The notes under the pieces: model-generated | The model's database searches: none | Told to the model about the DNA's origin: nothing | What the model saw: only the letters and a program-made list of their open reading frames with translations | Translations under genes and position numbers: made by a program | In this document: one piece after another, positions 21,590 through 32,597 of the stretch | How the letters are laid out: each line of letters starts with the position of its first letter | Numbering within the stretch: the stretch's first letter is position 1 | Assembly (NCBI GenBank): GCA_037178625.1 | Contig: CM074135.1 | Location: 436,001-500,000, forward strand | Direction of reading: 5' to 3' | Origin: Skeletonema tropicum | Taxonomy: Eukaryota > Bacillariophyta > Thalassiosirophyceae > Thalassiosirales > Thalassiosiraceae | DNA length: 64,000 bases

Positions 21590-22395
21590 GCCCTTACAAA
21601 ATACACTTCTCGTGATGCTGCACCGTCAATGATGGATTGGCACGATGTGAGATCCCAAAAAGCGACCGCTGAGGAGGGTGTAATCCAGACAGTTGGCACG
21701 ATGTGTAATCAATGATAATCACAGTTCGGGCGAAGCCCTCACAAAATACACTTCTCGTAATGCTGCGCCGTCAATGATGGGTTGGCACGATGTAAGATCC
21801 CAAGAAGCGACCGCTGATGAGGGTGTAATCCAGACAGTTGGCACGACGTGTAATCAATGATAATCACAGTTCGGGCGAAGCCCTCACAAAATACACTTCT
21901 TGTAACGCTGCACCGTCAATGATGGGTTGGCAGGATGTGAGATCCCAAAAAGCGACCGCTGAGGAGGGTGCAATCCAGACAGTTGGCACGATGTGTAATC
22001 AATGATAAACACAGTTCGGGCGAAGCCCTCACAAAATACACTTCTCTTTTCTCGTAATGCAGCGCCGTCAATGAATGGTTGGCACGATGTAAGATCACAA
22101 AAAGCGACCGCTGAGGAGGGTGTAATCCAGACAGTTGGCACGACGTGTAATCAATGATAATCACAGTTCGGGCGAAGCCCTCACAAAATACACTTCTCTT
22201 TTCTCGTAATGCAGCGCCGTCAATGATGGGTTGGCACTATGTAAGATCCCAAAAAGCGACCGCTGAGGAGGGTGTAATCCAGACAGTTGGCACGACATAT
22301 AAACAGTATTACTCACAGTTTGGGCGAAGCCCTCACAAAATACACTTCTCGTAATGCAGCACCGTCAATGATTGGTTGGCACGATGTAAGATTGT
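21590..22395 (+). repeat. Tandem array 3, period 145-152 bp, six units
   Basis: The anchor ACAAAATACACTTCTC begins at 21596, 21741, 21886, 22031, 22183 and 22335 (spacings 145, 145, 145, 152, 152). The longer units carry a seven-base TTTTCTC-type insertion after CTTCTC. Confidence 0.92.
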
Positions 22396-22404
22396 GAGCG
22401 AAGC

Positions 22405-22500
22405 GAGTTCGTTCAAATTTGCCTCCGACAAAGAGACACACCTCTCTCAAAAGCAACTTCCAAACTTGCCGCCAACAAAACTATCCCGCGCAGCTTGCGC
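22405..22500 (+). repeat. Dispersed direct repeat, copy 2
   Basis: Partner of 18805-18905. It starts at the point where the last unit of array 3 breaks off. Confidence 0.85.
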
Positions 22501-22505
22501 GCAAC

Positions 22506-22587
22506 TTCCCAACCATGGTAGATACATAAGAGCAAAAGTACATAAGTACAAGCTAACCATGACCTCTTTAGGGCATCAGATGGACTT
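22506..22587 (+). repeat. Direct repeat flanking array 3, right copy
   Basis: Diverged partner of 21508-21587; shares CCCAACCATGG, the ACAAGCTAA block and GGGCATCAGAT. Confidence 0.65.
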
Positions 22588-24204
22588 TATCGACTATCCA
22601 ACTATCGGGTCATGTGGTCGATAGTATTGAAAGCTTAAGTTTACATTATCTCTACAGTCTCTCGGGGATTCTAATTTATCTTGATTTTGTTCTTCCAGAT
22701 GGGAGTCTTTCTGTCAATTTTGATCCAGGCTTGGGTAATAGCATTAACCCCCATTAACCCTACATGCCCACACCCACGTGAAAAAGGGCCCCCTCCGGGG
22801 GCAAAAATGGACCAAAATCGGTTGGTTCTTGCAGCAAAATAGTACATGTTCACTTTTCCGTTTCCGACCGTAATTCGCATCACGACTCTCTACGATACTT
22901 CACTGAAGAGAATTTAGGAACAGATTTGGCGTATGCAATCGATTTTGACCTTCATGACGTAGGTTGTAGGTGTTTGGTCGGTGTAGGTCTTTCCATGTGA
23001 ATGTGCGGAGGAACGGGCGGGTGATCTTCCTTTCATATATGTAACTATCTCTTATTTCCGTGTGCATTATCTTATTCGCCAATACAAGAAGAAGATGTTC
23101 ATGATGAACGATACTTGTGGAAACAACAATCAACCAGGATAAGTTGCATCATGAACTGGAGTGTTTTTGAACTATAAATCTACAACTAACACTGCGAAGG
23201 AGGTGGTGAAAAACCAATAATCATGGTGGTTTTCAAGTTCAAGGGCAATAAGGTTTTCTTTGTGGAGCTGCACCATCAATATGCGCTCAATAGAATATGC
23301 GTTCATTAGTGCAGCACATTTTGGTTCAAGTATCTCAAGAGAAACGACCAAGAAGAGCCTACGATTATTTTTACTCTTGTGTGTGTATTGTAGTGTGCTT
23401 GTTGGTTGTAACTCACCCATTGGAATGGATGTATTGACAAATTTTTGTCATGCTTTGAACAAAAATATGTTTTGATCAAAGATCCCTCTCACCAATCCTG
23501 TATGCTGAAAATGTGAATAATAATATCAAGCTTGTGGTGAATGTAATCTCAGACTTTCTTTGTGTCATTCATCACACATCTCAAGCAGTCATACCCATTT
23601 CGAAACTGACCTGATTCCGTGTATTGGATATCCTTCGTCGTAAAGTTCCTCCATCATCAATTTCCATCGATGTTAGTTCTCTACTTGCCATATTAGCTAC
23701 TATTTAAGTCTGTAAGTCAAATGGTAGCCTGACTTATGTGTCGAAGGTCGGCGTAGCCTACTAAATAGCTCTTGCAAATACACGTGCATCCTTCCCAGTA
23801 TCATGTTTTCTTATATCGTCACTCAGACCATCTCTCTACTCATACAGTAGAAAATGTTAAATGGAAGTACCCTTACTTCCAGCAGCTTCCAACCCGTGTT
23901 GATGAAACATCATGCGAGTAGCCTCCGAGGTGCGCGCGCTCTCTTCTTTTTGCCTTTGATCAAGTACTTTAGATTACAGCATGCAGCTGCCAATGACCAA
24001 CAGTGATTGAAATTCAATTATACGTTTATAACTGGTTTTGTAGCTTCTCTGGCTATTAACTTGTTCAGCGAAGAGTTGCAAACTACTTACTCTTGCGTAG
24101 AAGTAACTGGTGAAATTTATTGGTCTTTACATAGGTTTTTTGCTAAGCACGTGATGTGTTACTTATGTATATATATATGACTCCAAGTGATGTAAAAGTA
24201 GTGC
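22588..24204. other. Intergenic, no gene recognised
   Basis: Only short frames without domains on either strand. Confidence 0.55.
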
Positions 24205-24896
24205 GCGCGGGCTCGGAAAATCGCAAAAAAATTTTGTTGCGAATTAATTTTTCGCCATACATATTTTAACTAGGCAACTCTGCACAAACATACGAAACAA
24301 CCATGTGAGTATGCCCTCCATACTCCATAGATAGAACGCACCTATTAACATGTTGAACCCAAACAGATAAGTACCTACTTTTAGCCAGAAACCCTTGAGG
24401 AAGTACATATGTAGATACAGGGACCCTAGCAACTATCGACCCCCTTATCCCCCCTCCAAATCACAGTTTAGCCAAAATATTTACCCCACTCCCGGTTTCT
24501 ACTAGAATTAACTAGGGAATTAGTATGTGAGTAGGAGTAGAGCAAATGCTATACCCCCCCTTCAGAGGCTAGCCAAAATTTACACAATTATACTTAGTTG
24601 GCCGGTATATAACTATTAGATAAACCGCCAGCATCAGTCCAAAATGGCCTATTTTCTATATATTGCACCTAGTATATATGAGCGCCTATGCAGCCAATGT
24701 AATGCGAGTATAGTGCATACGATGACTCCCAGCGGCTTAATCGAAAGGTAATAACATAAACTATCAATTATGGCCGGTGCATGTAGGTAGAGGGTCAACG
24801 TTGAGCATAGAGGCAACAGTTTCAGTCGGATATGTGTTTTGTGCATATATTATAGAAAGTTAGCAAAAAAAATTTGTTGCGATTTTACGAGCGCGA
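24205..24896. mobile_element. MITE-like element with about 30-bp terminal inverted repeats
   Basis: Left end about 24205-24240 reads GCGCG, GGCTCGGAAAATCGCAA, then an A/T run and TTGTTGC; the right end 24864-24896 is the inverse with few mismatches (GCGCTCGTAAAATCGCAA when reversed). The 690-bp interior is non-coding, AT-rich and has short C runs. No clear target duplication. Confidence 0.55.
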
Positions 24897-25198
24897 CCTC
24901 TAGATAGAGTATCGTAAGTACCTATGGGCTATGCAGTAGGAGTAATTCTTTTAGAGATAGAGATGGCAACCTACATAGTCAAATGTAAGTAAAAATCGAG
25001 CGTCACTTACCACTTGAACTTCTTCTTCATCTTCTCTCAAATTTTTGATGCTCCCTAATTTTGTCCATTACCAACACTGCTATGCATGCTTTGGTTCCGT
25101 TCACCTATGAAATATGATAGAGAGAATCTCATAATAAATGTGGCTTCAATGATCAGAGAGATTACTCTTTTGTCAGCTACCTCTTCACAACATCGAAG
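24897..25198. other. Intergenic, promoter side of the second M11 peptidase
   Basis: No motif I can assign with confidence. Confidence 0.55.
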
Positions 25199-27809
25199 AT
25201 GATTCTACGTCTAACTTCAGTCCTCGCAGCGACGGGGTTAGCTCTCCTGTTGCCTTCCATCTCAGTCGGCGCCCAGAAGCTCCAACGCTCCACTGCATTG
25301 GATAGACAGAACCAAAAGATAGACGGAGAGGATCTCTCCTCGGGCCCAAGCAATAGCAGGCTCTTACTCCATCGAAAGAAAAAAGCTCAACAAAAGAAGC
25401 AACTCTCAAGAAGAAAGCTGCAATCAAGTCAATGTATGAGTATCATTGCAATCGACAGTATTTCCGAAGCGATGAATGATGGCGGCGAGGAAAATGATGA
25501 AGACTTCTTATGCGAGCTCGTACACGGAGTGACGCTGCCGATTCAAGGAACGGAGGAGCAGATAAAAGAGATGCGTGCAATGTTGCAAGCTGGTACTTTA
25601 ATTAGTAATGAGTCGACACTTGAGGTGCTGCAGGAGATTGAAATGATCGATGAAATGGCTGGAGCTGACGACGATTCAGAAGCATTGCAACCTGCAGAAT
25701 TTTCACCATTGCTACAAAGCGCTGTGTTTCTTCCACCAGGAAATGTCAATCTTATCAATTCTTCCGATGGAAGAAAACTCAACGCCGGTTTCAAAGTTCA
25801 GTATGAAGGCAAGAGTCCTGTTCTGGTGGTCAAGGTTACAGACAAAGATGGCTTGGCCATAGAAGATAATGCAGATTACATCTCTGATAAAGTGTTTGGC
25901 ACAAGTGGAGATGAAATCAATCCGGCTCAGGGCTTTAAGGATTGTTCCTTCGGCAAATTTGAGCTCACTAATGAGTACTCGGTCGACATTGAAGACCAGC
26001 TTTCTGCTCCTGGAGTGATAGAAGTGAACGTACCCATTTCGATTCAGAAGAGCTCTCAATCGGAGATCCGGGCGGCAGCGCAGAAGGCAGTGGAAGAAAA
26101 GTTGGACTTTGAGCTACCAGGAGTAAGTGTCAAAAATTGAAATAGGCTTGTGTCTCAGTTTCGTGAAAGGGCGTCTAACGAGTCCTTCGTTGGTTTGGAT
26201 GCCCATTTTCATCGCTCATGACTTAACGTTTCGTCTCTTCTTACTCCAGCCTTTTCAACAGGTCATGTTCCTGGTAGAAAATTGTTATGGCGATGGTTGT
26301 GGCTGGGCTGCTTATGCCTACATCAGTGGTTGGCTCTCTATATACAAGAAAGATAATTATCTCAAACCAGGTGTAGTGCTTCATGAGATAGGACACAACC
26401 TAGGATTTGCGCACTCCGGTGGATTAGATCGACGCACTTACTCGGATCATACTGGGCTCATGGGAAATCCTCTCTGGGGTGATGATATGGGCAAGATGTG
26501 TTTCAATCCAGCAAAGAACTTTCAGCTTGCTGTGGGACATAATGTATGGTACAACGACGGACCAGGAAGGATTCTCACTTGGGATTCTGGTGAAGATGGT
26601 GGAACAGTCTTAGATACGAAGATGGTCGGGATTGCAGAGTTCGACAAGATTACAGAAAATAACAACGTTGTAGTCAAGCTCGAGACAGGGGAAAATCTAG
26701 ATTATTTCGTCGGTTTCAATCGAGCAACAGGACCAACGTCCCAAAACAGATTGGCCTCCGATCTCGTGACTATTTATGAAGCTGGAAACAATGGAATGAA
26801 GTACTCCACTTCTTTTCTCAATGCATATCTTGCAGAAGGAGAGAGCCACACGTTCTCCAACTGGAGAGATACCAAACAAGACTTGACAATCACAGTCTTG
26901 GAAATCAATGTCGGCGTTGTGCCAGGATACGCTCACATCAAGATTGTATTTGGCGATGAACCTACTCCTCCGCCTGCAAATAATCCAACGTCAGAACCTA
27001 CGACTGCTTCTCCTACCACTCCTCAACCTACAGATGAACCGACTCTCCCGCCGACAAATCATCCAACGTCAGAACCTACGACTGGTCCTCCTGCCACCCC
27101 TCAGCCCACAGAACAACCAGTGGTTGGTCCATTCTGTGGGGATGGCATCTGTGACTTGCACGAGTCGCCTAAAGACTGCAATACAGATTGCATTGTGGTC
27201 GATTTTGATGCGAAAAAAGGTAAGAGTGATGCCAAGACAAACGGACTAATGTTCACATTCGATGCCAAGGCACCTGTCACCTTGACCTCGTTGGACATTG
27301 AAAGCAAGAAGGATGGTGATAGTCAAGTGACTGTCTATTATGTGAATGGTGACTACGAAGGCAATGAATTCAACGAAGGGGCCTGGGAACGTGTGTTTGA
27401 TCATTCGATCTCTCTAGAAAAGAATGTTGCCACAAACATTGGTCAGTTCGATAAGGAAGTGTTCATTCCTGCTGGGGAACAAGCATCTCTCTTTGTTCTC
27501 AGTGAAAATGGCTTGCTGGTGAGTACAAACATTGCATCTTCAGAGAGAGCTTATGAAGATGACTTGTTGGCTATGCACAATGGATTGGCTTTCAAAAAAG
27601 CGTTCAAGAAAGTAGAACAGAATGGGCGATGGAATAGCTCTGTCAAGTACTATACGTCATCAAAACATAAGAATGTTGAGGAAATGAGAACATCATTGAT
27701 AGAGGAGGAAGATGCTGCATCTGTTGAAGACGGTAGAAAATCAAGCCGCAGTAGGAGTGCCGATGAAGAAGTAATTACTGCAGTCAAGCATCATCACACT
27801 AGGCAGTAG
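25199..27809 (+). CDS. Gametolysin-like (M11) secreted metallopeptidase, complete
   Basis: Two exons, 25199-26122 and 26250-27809 (GTAAGT donor, CCAG acceptor, phase 0), 827 aa. Signal peptide MILRLTSVLAATGLALLLP leads a propeptide with a basic Lys/Arg-rich stretch near residues 60-78 that could be a processing site. The zinc motif HEIGHNLGFAH is at 353-363, with a Met-turn-like GLMGNPLW after it. A Pro/Thr-rich linker with duplicated NNPTSEPTT-type units separates the catalytic part from a Cys-rich unit CGDGICDLHESPKDC and one beta-type C-terminal domain. It is a paralog of the gene at 1-3694 (shared order, AAYAYI, NPAKNF, GFNRAT), but here the zinc motif sits in one exon and only one C-terminal beta domain is present. 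Likely secreted wall- or matrix-degrading activity. Confidence 0.92.
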
Positions 27810-28282
27810 TTGTAGAGATTGGTAACATGACTTAGTCTTTAGGTATATTAGTTTTTCAAATTTAGCCAAGTGAGCAGGGTACATACTGATCCGTGTCACC
27901 ATCGAGTACGATCTAATCTTAATTCAGCTACCAACATACGTAGTACAACTCCTATTGATAGATGCTGTCCAACTCCCACAGTGTCTCTCTCTCTCTCTTG
28001 AGCCGAGTTCTCTAGAGTAGATAGATGTACGGAGAATGGTCCTACAAATGTTTACACGTTCGCTGTTCACTTGCACTTGCATATTCACGAGAAACACGTT
28101 CTATCGTGCTTCAATCTTTTTTTGCCTTCGGGTTTTCGGGCTTCGGATCCTACAATACTACTTATGTCATGCAACTCCCTTCTTGTACGCGATAGTAGAC
28201 ATCTCATTACTTAAATCAATCAACTGCCGACAGCAATGCAATAACGGATTAAAACCCGAGATAACAATATCACTATTTAACC
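27810..28282. other. Intergenic
   Basis: 3' region of the peptidase gene and a short CT run at 27985-28000. Nothing else seen. Confidence 0.6.
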
Positions 28283-28585
28283 ATGGCATCAGCCGCTACT
28301 ACAGAAAGCACTCCCTTCATGGTAGACAAGGAGATGCAAAATTACCACAACCACAGCGTAGAACCTTTCACCATAGAACTCCGTCAAGAAGACGACGATT
28401 ATAGAACTCGCCAAGAGCACGATGATGGTACTCGTATAGACCATGATACTCACGTAATAATTCTACAAATCACCAAGGCAACAACAAATAATGCAAGTGG
28501 TATCATCATGTTGGAGGGATTTGGTGGAGAAGAGGAAGTCGATGAGAACCCTCATCATCCCTACCGCCTGTACATAGGTAAGTAA
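28283..28585 (+). CDS. Uncharacterised short acidic frame, possible first exon
   Basis: 100 codons starting at an ATG in good context (ACCATGGC). The protein is acidic and His/Asp/Glu-rich with a GFGGEEEVDENPHHPYRLYI end. A perfect GTAAGT donor-like site overlaps the last codons (about 28578), so this may be exon 1 of a gene whose remainder I cannot find, or a gene broken by the sequence at 28600-28980. No family recognised. Confidence 0.35.
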   Translation: MASAATTESTPFMVDKEMQNYHNHSVEPFTIELRQEDDDYRTRQEHDDGTRIDHDTHVIILQITKATTNNASGIIMLEGFGGEEEVDENPHHPYRLYIGK

Positions 28586-28996
28586 TACTCATACACATAC
28601 TTACAGTACTTGAGGGCGAAGCGGGGATAACCCCCTGCGTGCCTTCCAGACCTCAAACACGTGGCAGTGTTTTGACTCGATTCAAAAGTCAGAGCTCCGG
28701 AAGCAGCAGGAAGTTAAGCCTCTTTTGCGAGAGGTTGCAAACTTTAATATTTATTCCTCTGTACAAAATGTGTCGTAACGTGTGAATGGTAACAAGGGAG
28801 GTTTCGAGCCATCTTATTCTTCTCCCGGCATCTTCTTTGCTGCTCGCCTGCTCGCTGCTCGAGGCCGGAGGAGCTTTGGCTCCGTGTGAGAGACGCACGA
28901 TGACGATGGTTCTTCTGTGAATCCTCCTTCACGAAGGCTTTTATTGCACTGTTCCCATAATTCAAAGCCCCGTGTATCATCTACTCACTTGCAACC
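28586..28996. other. Upstream region of nitrate reductase
   Basis: No gene recognised. The only structure noted is GC-rich sequence at 28610-28640 and a repeated GCTCGCTGCTCG-like patch near 28845-28870. Confidence 0.5.
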
Positions 28997-31940
28997 ATGG
29001 CTCCTGTTCTTATGCGTACCACAGTCTCCGACTCTTCCGTCGATCTGACCACCCTCATCAAACCATCCACCTCCCTCTCCAACTTCGAAAAGGTCGACAA
29101 AGATGCCTCCAACCGAACTTGTGAGGAGCTCTACGGCCCATACCCTTCGTCCATCCCCGTCCCAATGATTCACAAGGATGGACGCACTCCTTCACCCTAT
29201 ATCATTTCCAAGGCCACCACCATGTGGGACGTCAAGGATTATCCCGACCACCGCGATGTCGGCACACCCGATGAATGGATCCCCCGTGATGGGAAGTTGG
29301 TTCGCCTCACGGGACGTCATCCCTTCAACGTTGAACCTCCCCTCAGTGTCCACCACAAGTACAAGTTCATCACACCTACGTGCTTGCACTACGTGCGTAA
29401 TCACGGAGCTTGTCCCAACCTCAAATGGGAGGAGCATCGCGTCCGTGTTGGTGGAACATGTGTATCCACCCCCCTCGATTTGAGCATGGACGAAATCGCT
29501 GCCATGGAACCACGTGAATTGCCCATCACTCTTGTCTGTGCTGGAAACCGCCGGAAGGAGCAGAACATGATTCGACAAACTATTGGATTCAATTGGGGTG
29601 CTGGTGGTGTTAGCACCAATGTGTGGAAGGGAGTGTTGTTGAGAGACTTGCTTTTGAAGGCTGGTGTTAGTGAGAAGAATATGGCTGGAAAGCATGTCGA
29701 GTTTATTGGTCATGAGGATTTGCCTAACAAGGTTGGACCTGGTCCTTTCAAGGATGAACCATGGGGCAAGGTGAGTTATTGTTTGCATTATGCCGAGCAC
29801 ATCATGTGATGCTGTTGTGCATGTATCATTCTTTTGTTTTGCATCCAACTGATCTAACGCACCTACTATCTATTGCACACACCAAACACACAGCTCGTCA
29901 AATACGGAACCTCCGTCCCCCTCGCCCGTGCCATGAACCCAGCCTACGACATCCTCATCGCCTACGAGGCCAATGGAGAGAAGCTCCAACCCGATCACGG
30001 ATACCCCGTCCGTCTCATCATCCCCGGATACATTGGTGGACGTATGATTAAGTGGCTCACTGACATTAATGTTATTGAGCATGAGACCAAGAACCACTAC
30101 CATTACCACGACAACCGTATCTTGCCTCCACACATTACTGCTGAGGAGTCTTTGACTGGTGGATGGTGGTACAAGCCCGAATACATCTTTAATGAACTCA
30201 ACATCAACTCTGCCATGACTGCACCTGATCACAATGAGACTATCGATCTTGCATCCAACATTGCTGGCACTTACAACGTAGGAGGATATGCCTACACTGG
30301 AGGCGGACGTCGTATCACTCGTGCCGAGATTAGTATCGACGGTGGAAAGCACTGGGAGGTTGCAAAGATTAATCAGATCGAGAAGCCTACTGATTATGGC
30401 ATGTATTGGTGTTGGGTGTGGTGGAACTATGATTTGAAGGTTGCTGACTTGGTCGGCTGCAAGGAAATTTGGTGCCGTGCTTGGGATGAGGTAAGTCACA
30501 CATGGATGTGTCCATGTATTTATTTATTATTTTTACATGGATAACCATCATCTTACAATTTTGTCCTCTTCTCGCATCCAATTTTAGGCAAACAACTGTC
30601 AACCCAATGACCCCACCTGGAACTTGATGGGCATGGGTAACAACCAAGTCTTCCGTATTAAGGTTCACATGAACAAGGATGTCAACGGCAGACACGTCTT
30701 CCAATTCGAGCACCCCACTCAACCTGGACAGCAAGAGGGTGGATGGATGACTAAGCTTTCTGAGAAGCCCGATTCTGCTGGATTCGGACGTCTTCTTGAG
30801 CAGGGTCAGACTGTGAAGGAGGAGCCTGCTCCTGCTGCCGCCCCTGCTGCTAAGACTAGTAAGCTCATCACTGCTGCTGAGGTGCGCAAGCACAACAAGG
30901 AGGAAGATGTCTGGATCATTGTCAACAACAAGGTGTATGATTGTACCGAGTACCTCGATCTTCACCCCGGTGGAGCTGATTCCATCCTCATCAATGCTGG
31001 AGAAGATTCCACTGAGGATTTCGTCGCAATTCACTCTACCAAGGCCACTAAGATGTTGGATAAGTTCTACGTTGGTGATTTGGATACATCATCTATTGCC
31101 GAGGAGGATGAAGTGCAGGAGCGCATCTGTGAAAAGACTGGAAGGAAGGTTGCATTGGATCCCAAGCACAAGCAGGCATTCAAGCTTCAGAAGAAGACCG
31201 TCTTGTCCCGTGACTCTTTCGAGCTTGACTTTGCTCTTCAATCTCCTGAGCATGTGCTTGGTCTTCCTACTGGAAAGCACATCTTCCTTTCTGCCGATGT
31301 CAAGGGTGAGATGGTCATGCGTCGTTACACTCCCATCACCTCTGACCACGATATTGGTTGCGTGAAGTTCGTTATCAAGGCCTACCCCCCATGCGAGAGG
31401 TTCCCACTTGGAGGAAAGTTCTCTCAACACCTTGACTCCCTCAAGGTTGGTGACACCGTTGACATGCGAGGACCTGTTGGAGAGTTCGATTACCACGGCA
31501 ACGGACACTTCCTTAAGGAACACGAGGAATGCTATGCCACCCACTTCAATATGATTGCCGGTGGAACTGGTATTACACCCGTCATGCAGATTGCCTCCGA
31601 AATCTTGCGTAATACTGATGACAAGACGAAGATCTCTCTTGTCTTTGGAGCCCGTATCGAGGGAGACCTTCTCCTTCGCAGCACTCTTGATGAGTGGCGT
31701 GAAAAGCATGCCTACAGATTTACTGCGCACTACATTCTTTCTGATGCTGCTCCTGAGGGATGGGAAGAGTCTGGTCACTCTACTGGCTTCGTTGGCAAAG
31801 ACTTGTTTGACAAGGTGCTCTACCCCGCTGGAGAGAACTGCTACAACCTCATGTGCGGTCCACCAGTCATGCTTGACAGAGGTTGCACTCCTAACTTGAA
31901 GGCACTCGGTCACAAGGAGGAGAACATTTTCTCCTTTTAA
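28997..31940 (+). CDS. NIA: Assimilatory NAD(P)H nitrate reductase
   Basis: Reduces nitrate to nitrite in the cytosol, the first step of nitrate assimilation. Three exons: 28997-29770, 29894-30490, 30588-31940 (GT-AG, all phase 0), 907 aa, the usual size. Order: molybdopterin domain with the Mo-binding Cys181 in LVCAGNRRKEQN; Mo-Co dimerisation domain in exon 2; a hinge with Ala/Pro residues; cytochrome b5 domain with heme ligands His583 (LHPGG) and His606; then FAD domain (RRYTPIT) and NADH domain (GGTGITP, CGPPVM, C-terminal F-S-F). No truncated globin insert, which some algal forms carry, is present. The C-rich wobble positions suggest high expression. Nitrite reductase or a transporter is not in the window. 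Confidence 0.98.
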
Positions 31941-32597
31941 GTGATATGAGGAAAGAGTTACTCTCCTGAGGGGGGATCTTAGTTTTGCGCATATTGTAAA
32001 TAGCTACACGAGCCATCTAATTTCTTAGGCAAATATTATCTTTTGACTCTCATCTATTGTACTTATTATTTATTGGCTACTCCGACTATATAGTCTTAAG
32101 TTGTAATTAATGCTCCGAAGACGGAGCAAATAGTACTTATGATACAATAGTACGTTTCTCTGGATTCTTTCACCTCTCTTCAACATTTATTGACCCTCTC
32201 TCTCATGTGTTCCTGTCTACTGTGAGGTATTGAGAGGGAAGTTTTGTGTCGTGTCATTTAAAGACATCAATTCTGTGCCAATTAACGCCCTCTTTACACT
32301 TCTCAACATTCCAATTTTTAGATCACGCACTGAAACCTTTTTAGATCGAAGATCGACGATGACCATGATGATTGCTACTCCTACCTGCTAACAGTAGTCA
32401 GAATCCTGCTCAATAATCGTATCTTCGCTCAGCAAAGCAGATGATCTCTCTCTAGAGAGAGCGAGAGCTTGCTGCACATCATTCTTCTACAACTGTCAAT
32501 ACTTTGACATCTCGAGCAACGCGCTCTGCGTGTGACCAAACATCCATAAGGACATCGCCCAAAAGAACAAAATCACATCACAATAATCTCCACAACC
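31941..32597. other. Intergenic between nitrate reductase and VPS13
   Basis: Carries the nitrate reductase 3' end and the VPS13 promoter. A palindrome GATCTCTCTCTAGAGAGAGC lies near 32442-32461. Nothing else seen. Confidence 0.6.

Noticed and set aside
19830..22395. CRISPR array
   Set aside because: Units are 145-186 bp and repeat over their full length with no short-repeat/unique-spacer pattern; the genome is eukaryotic.
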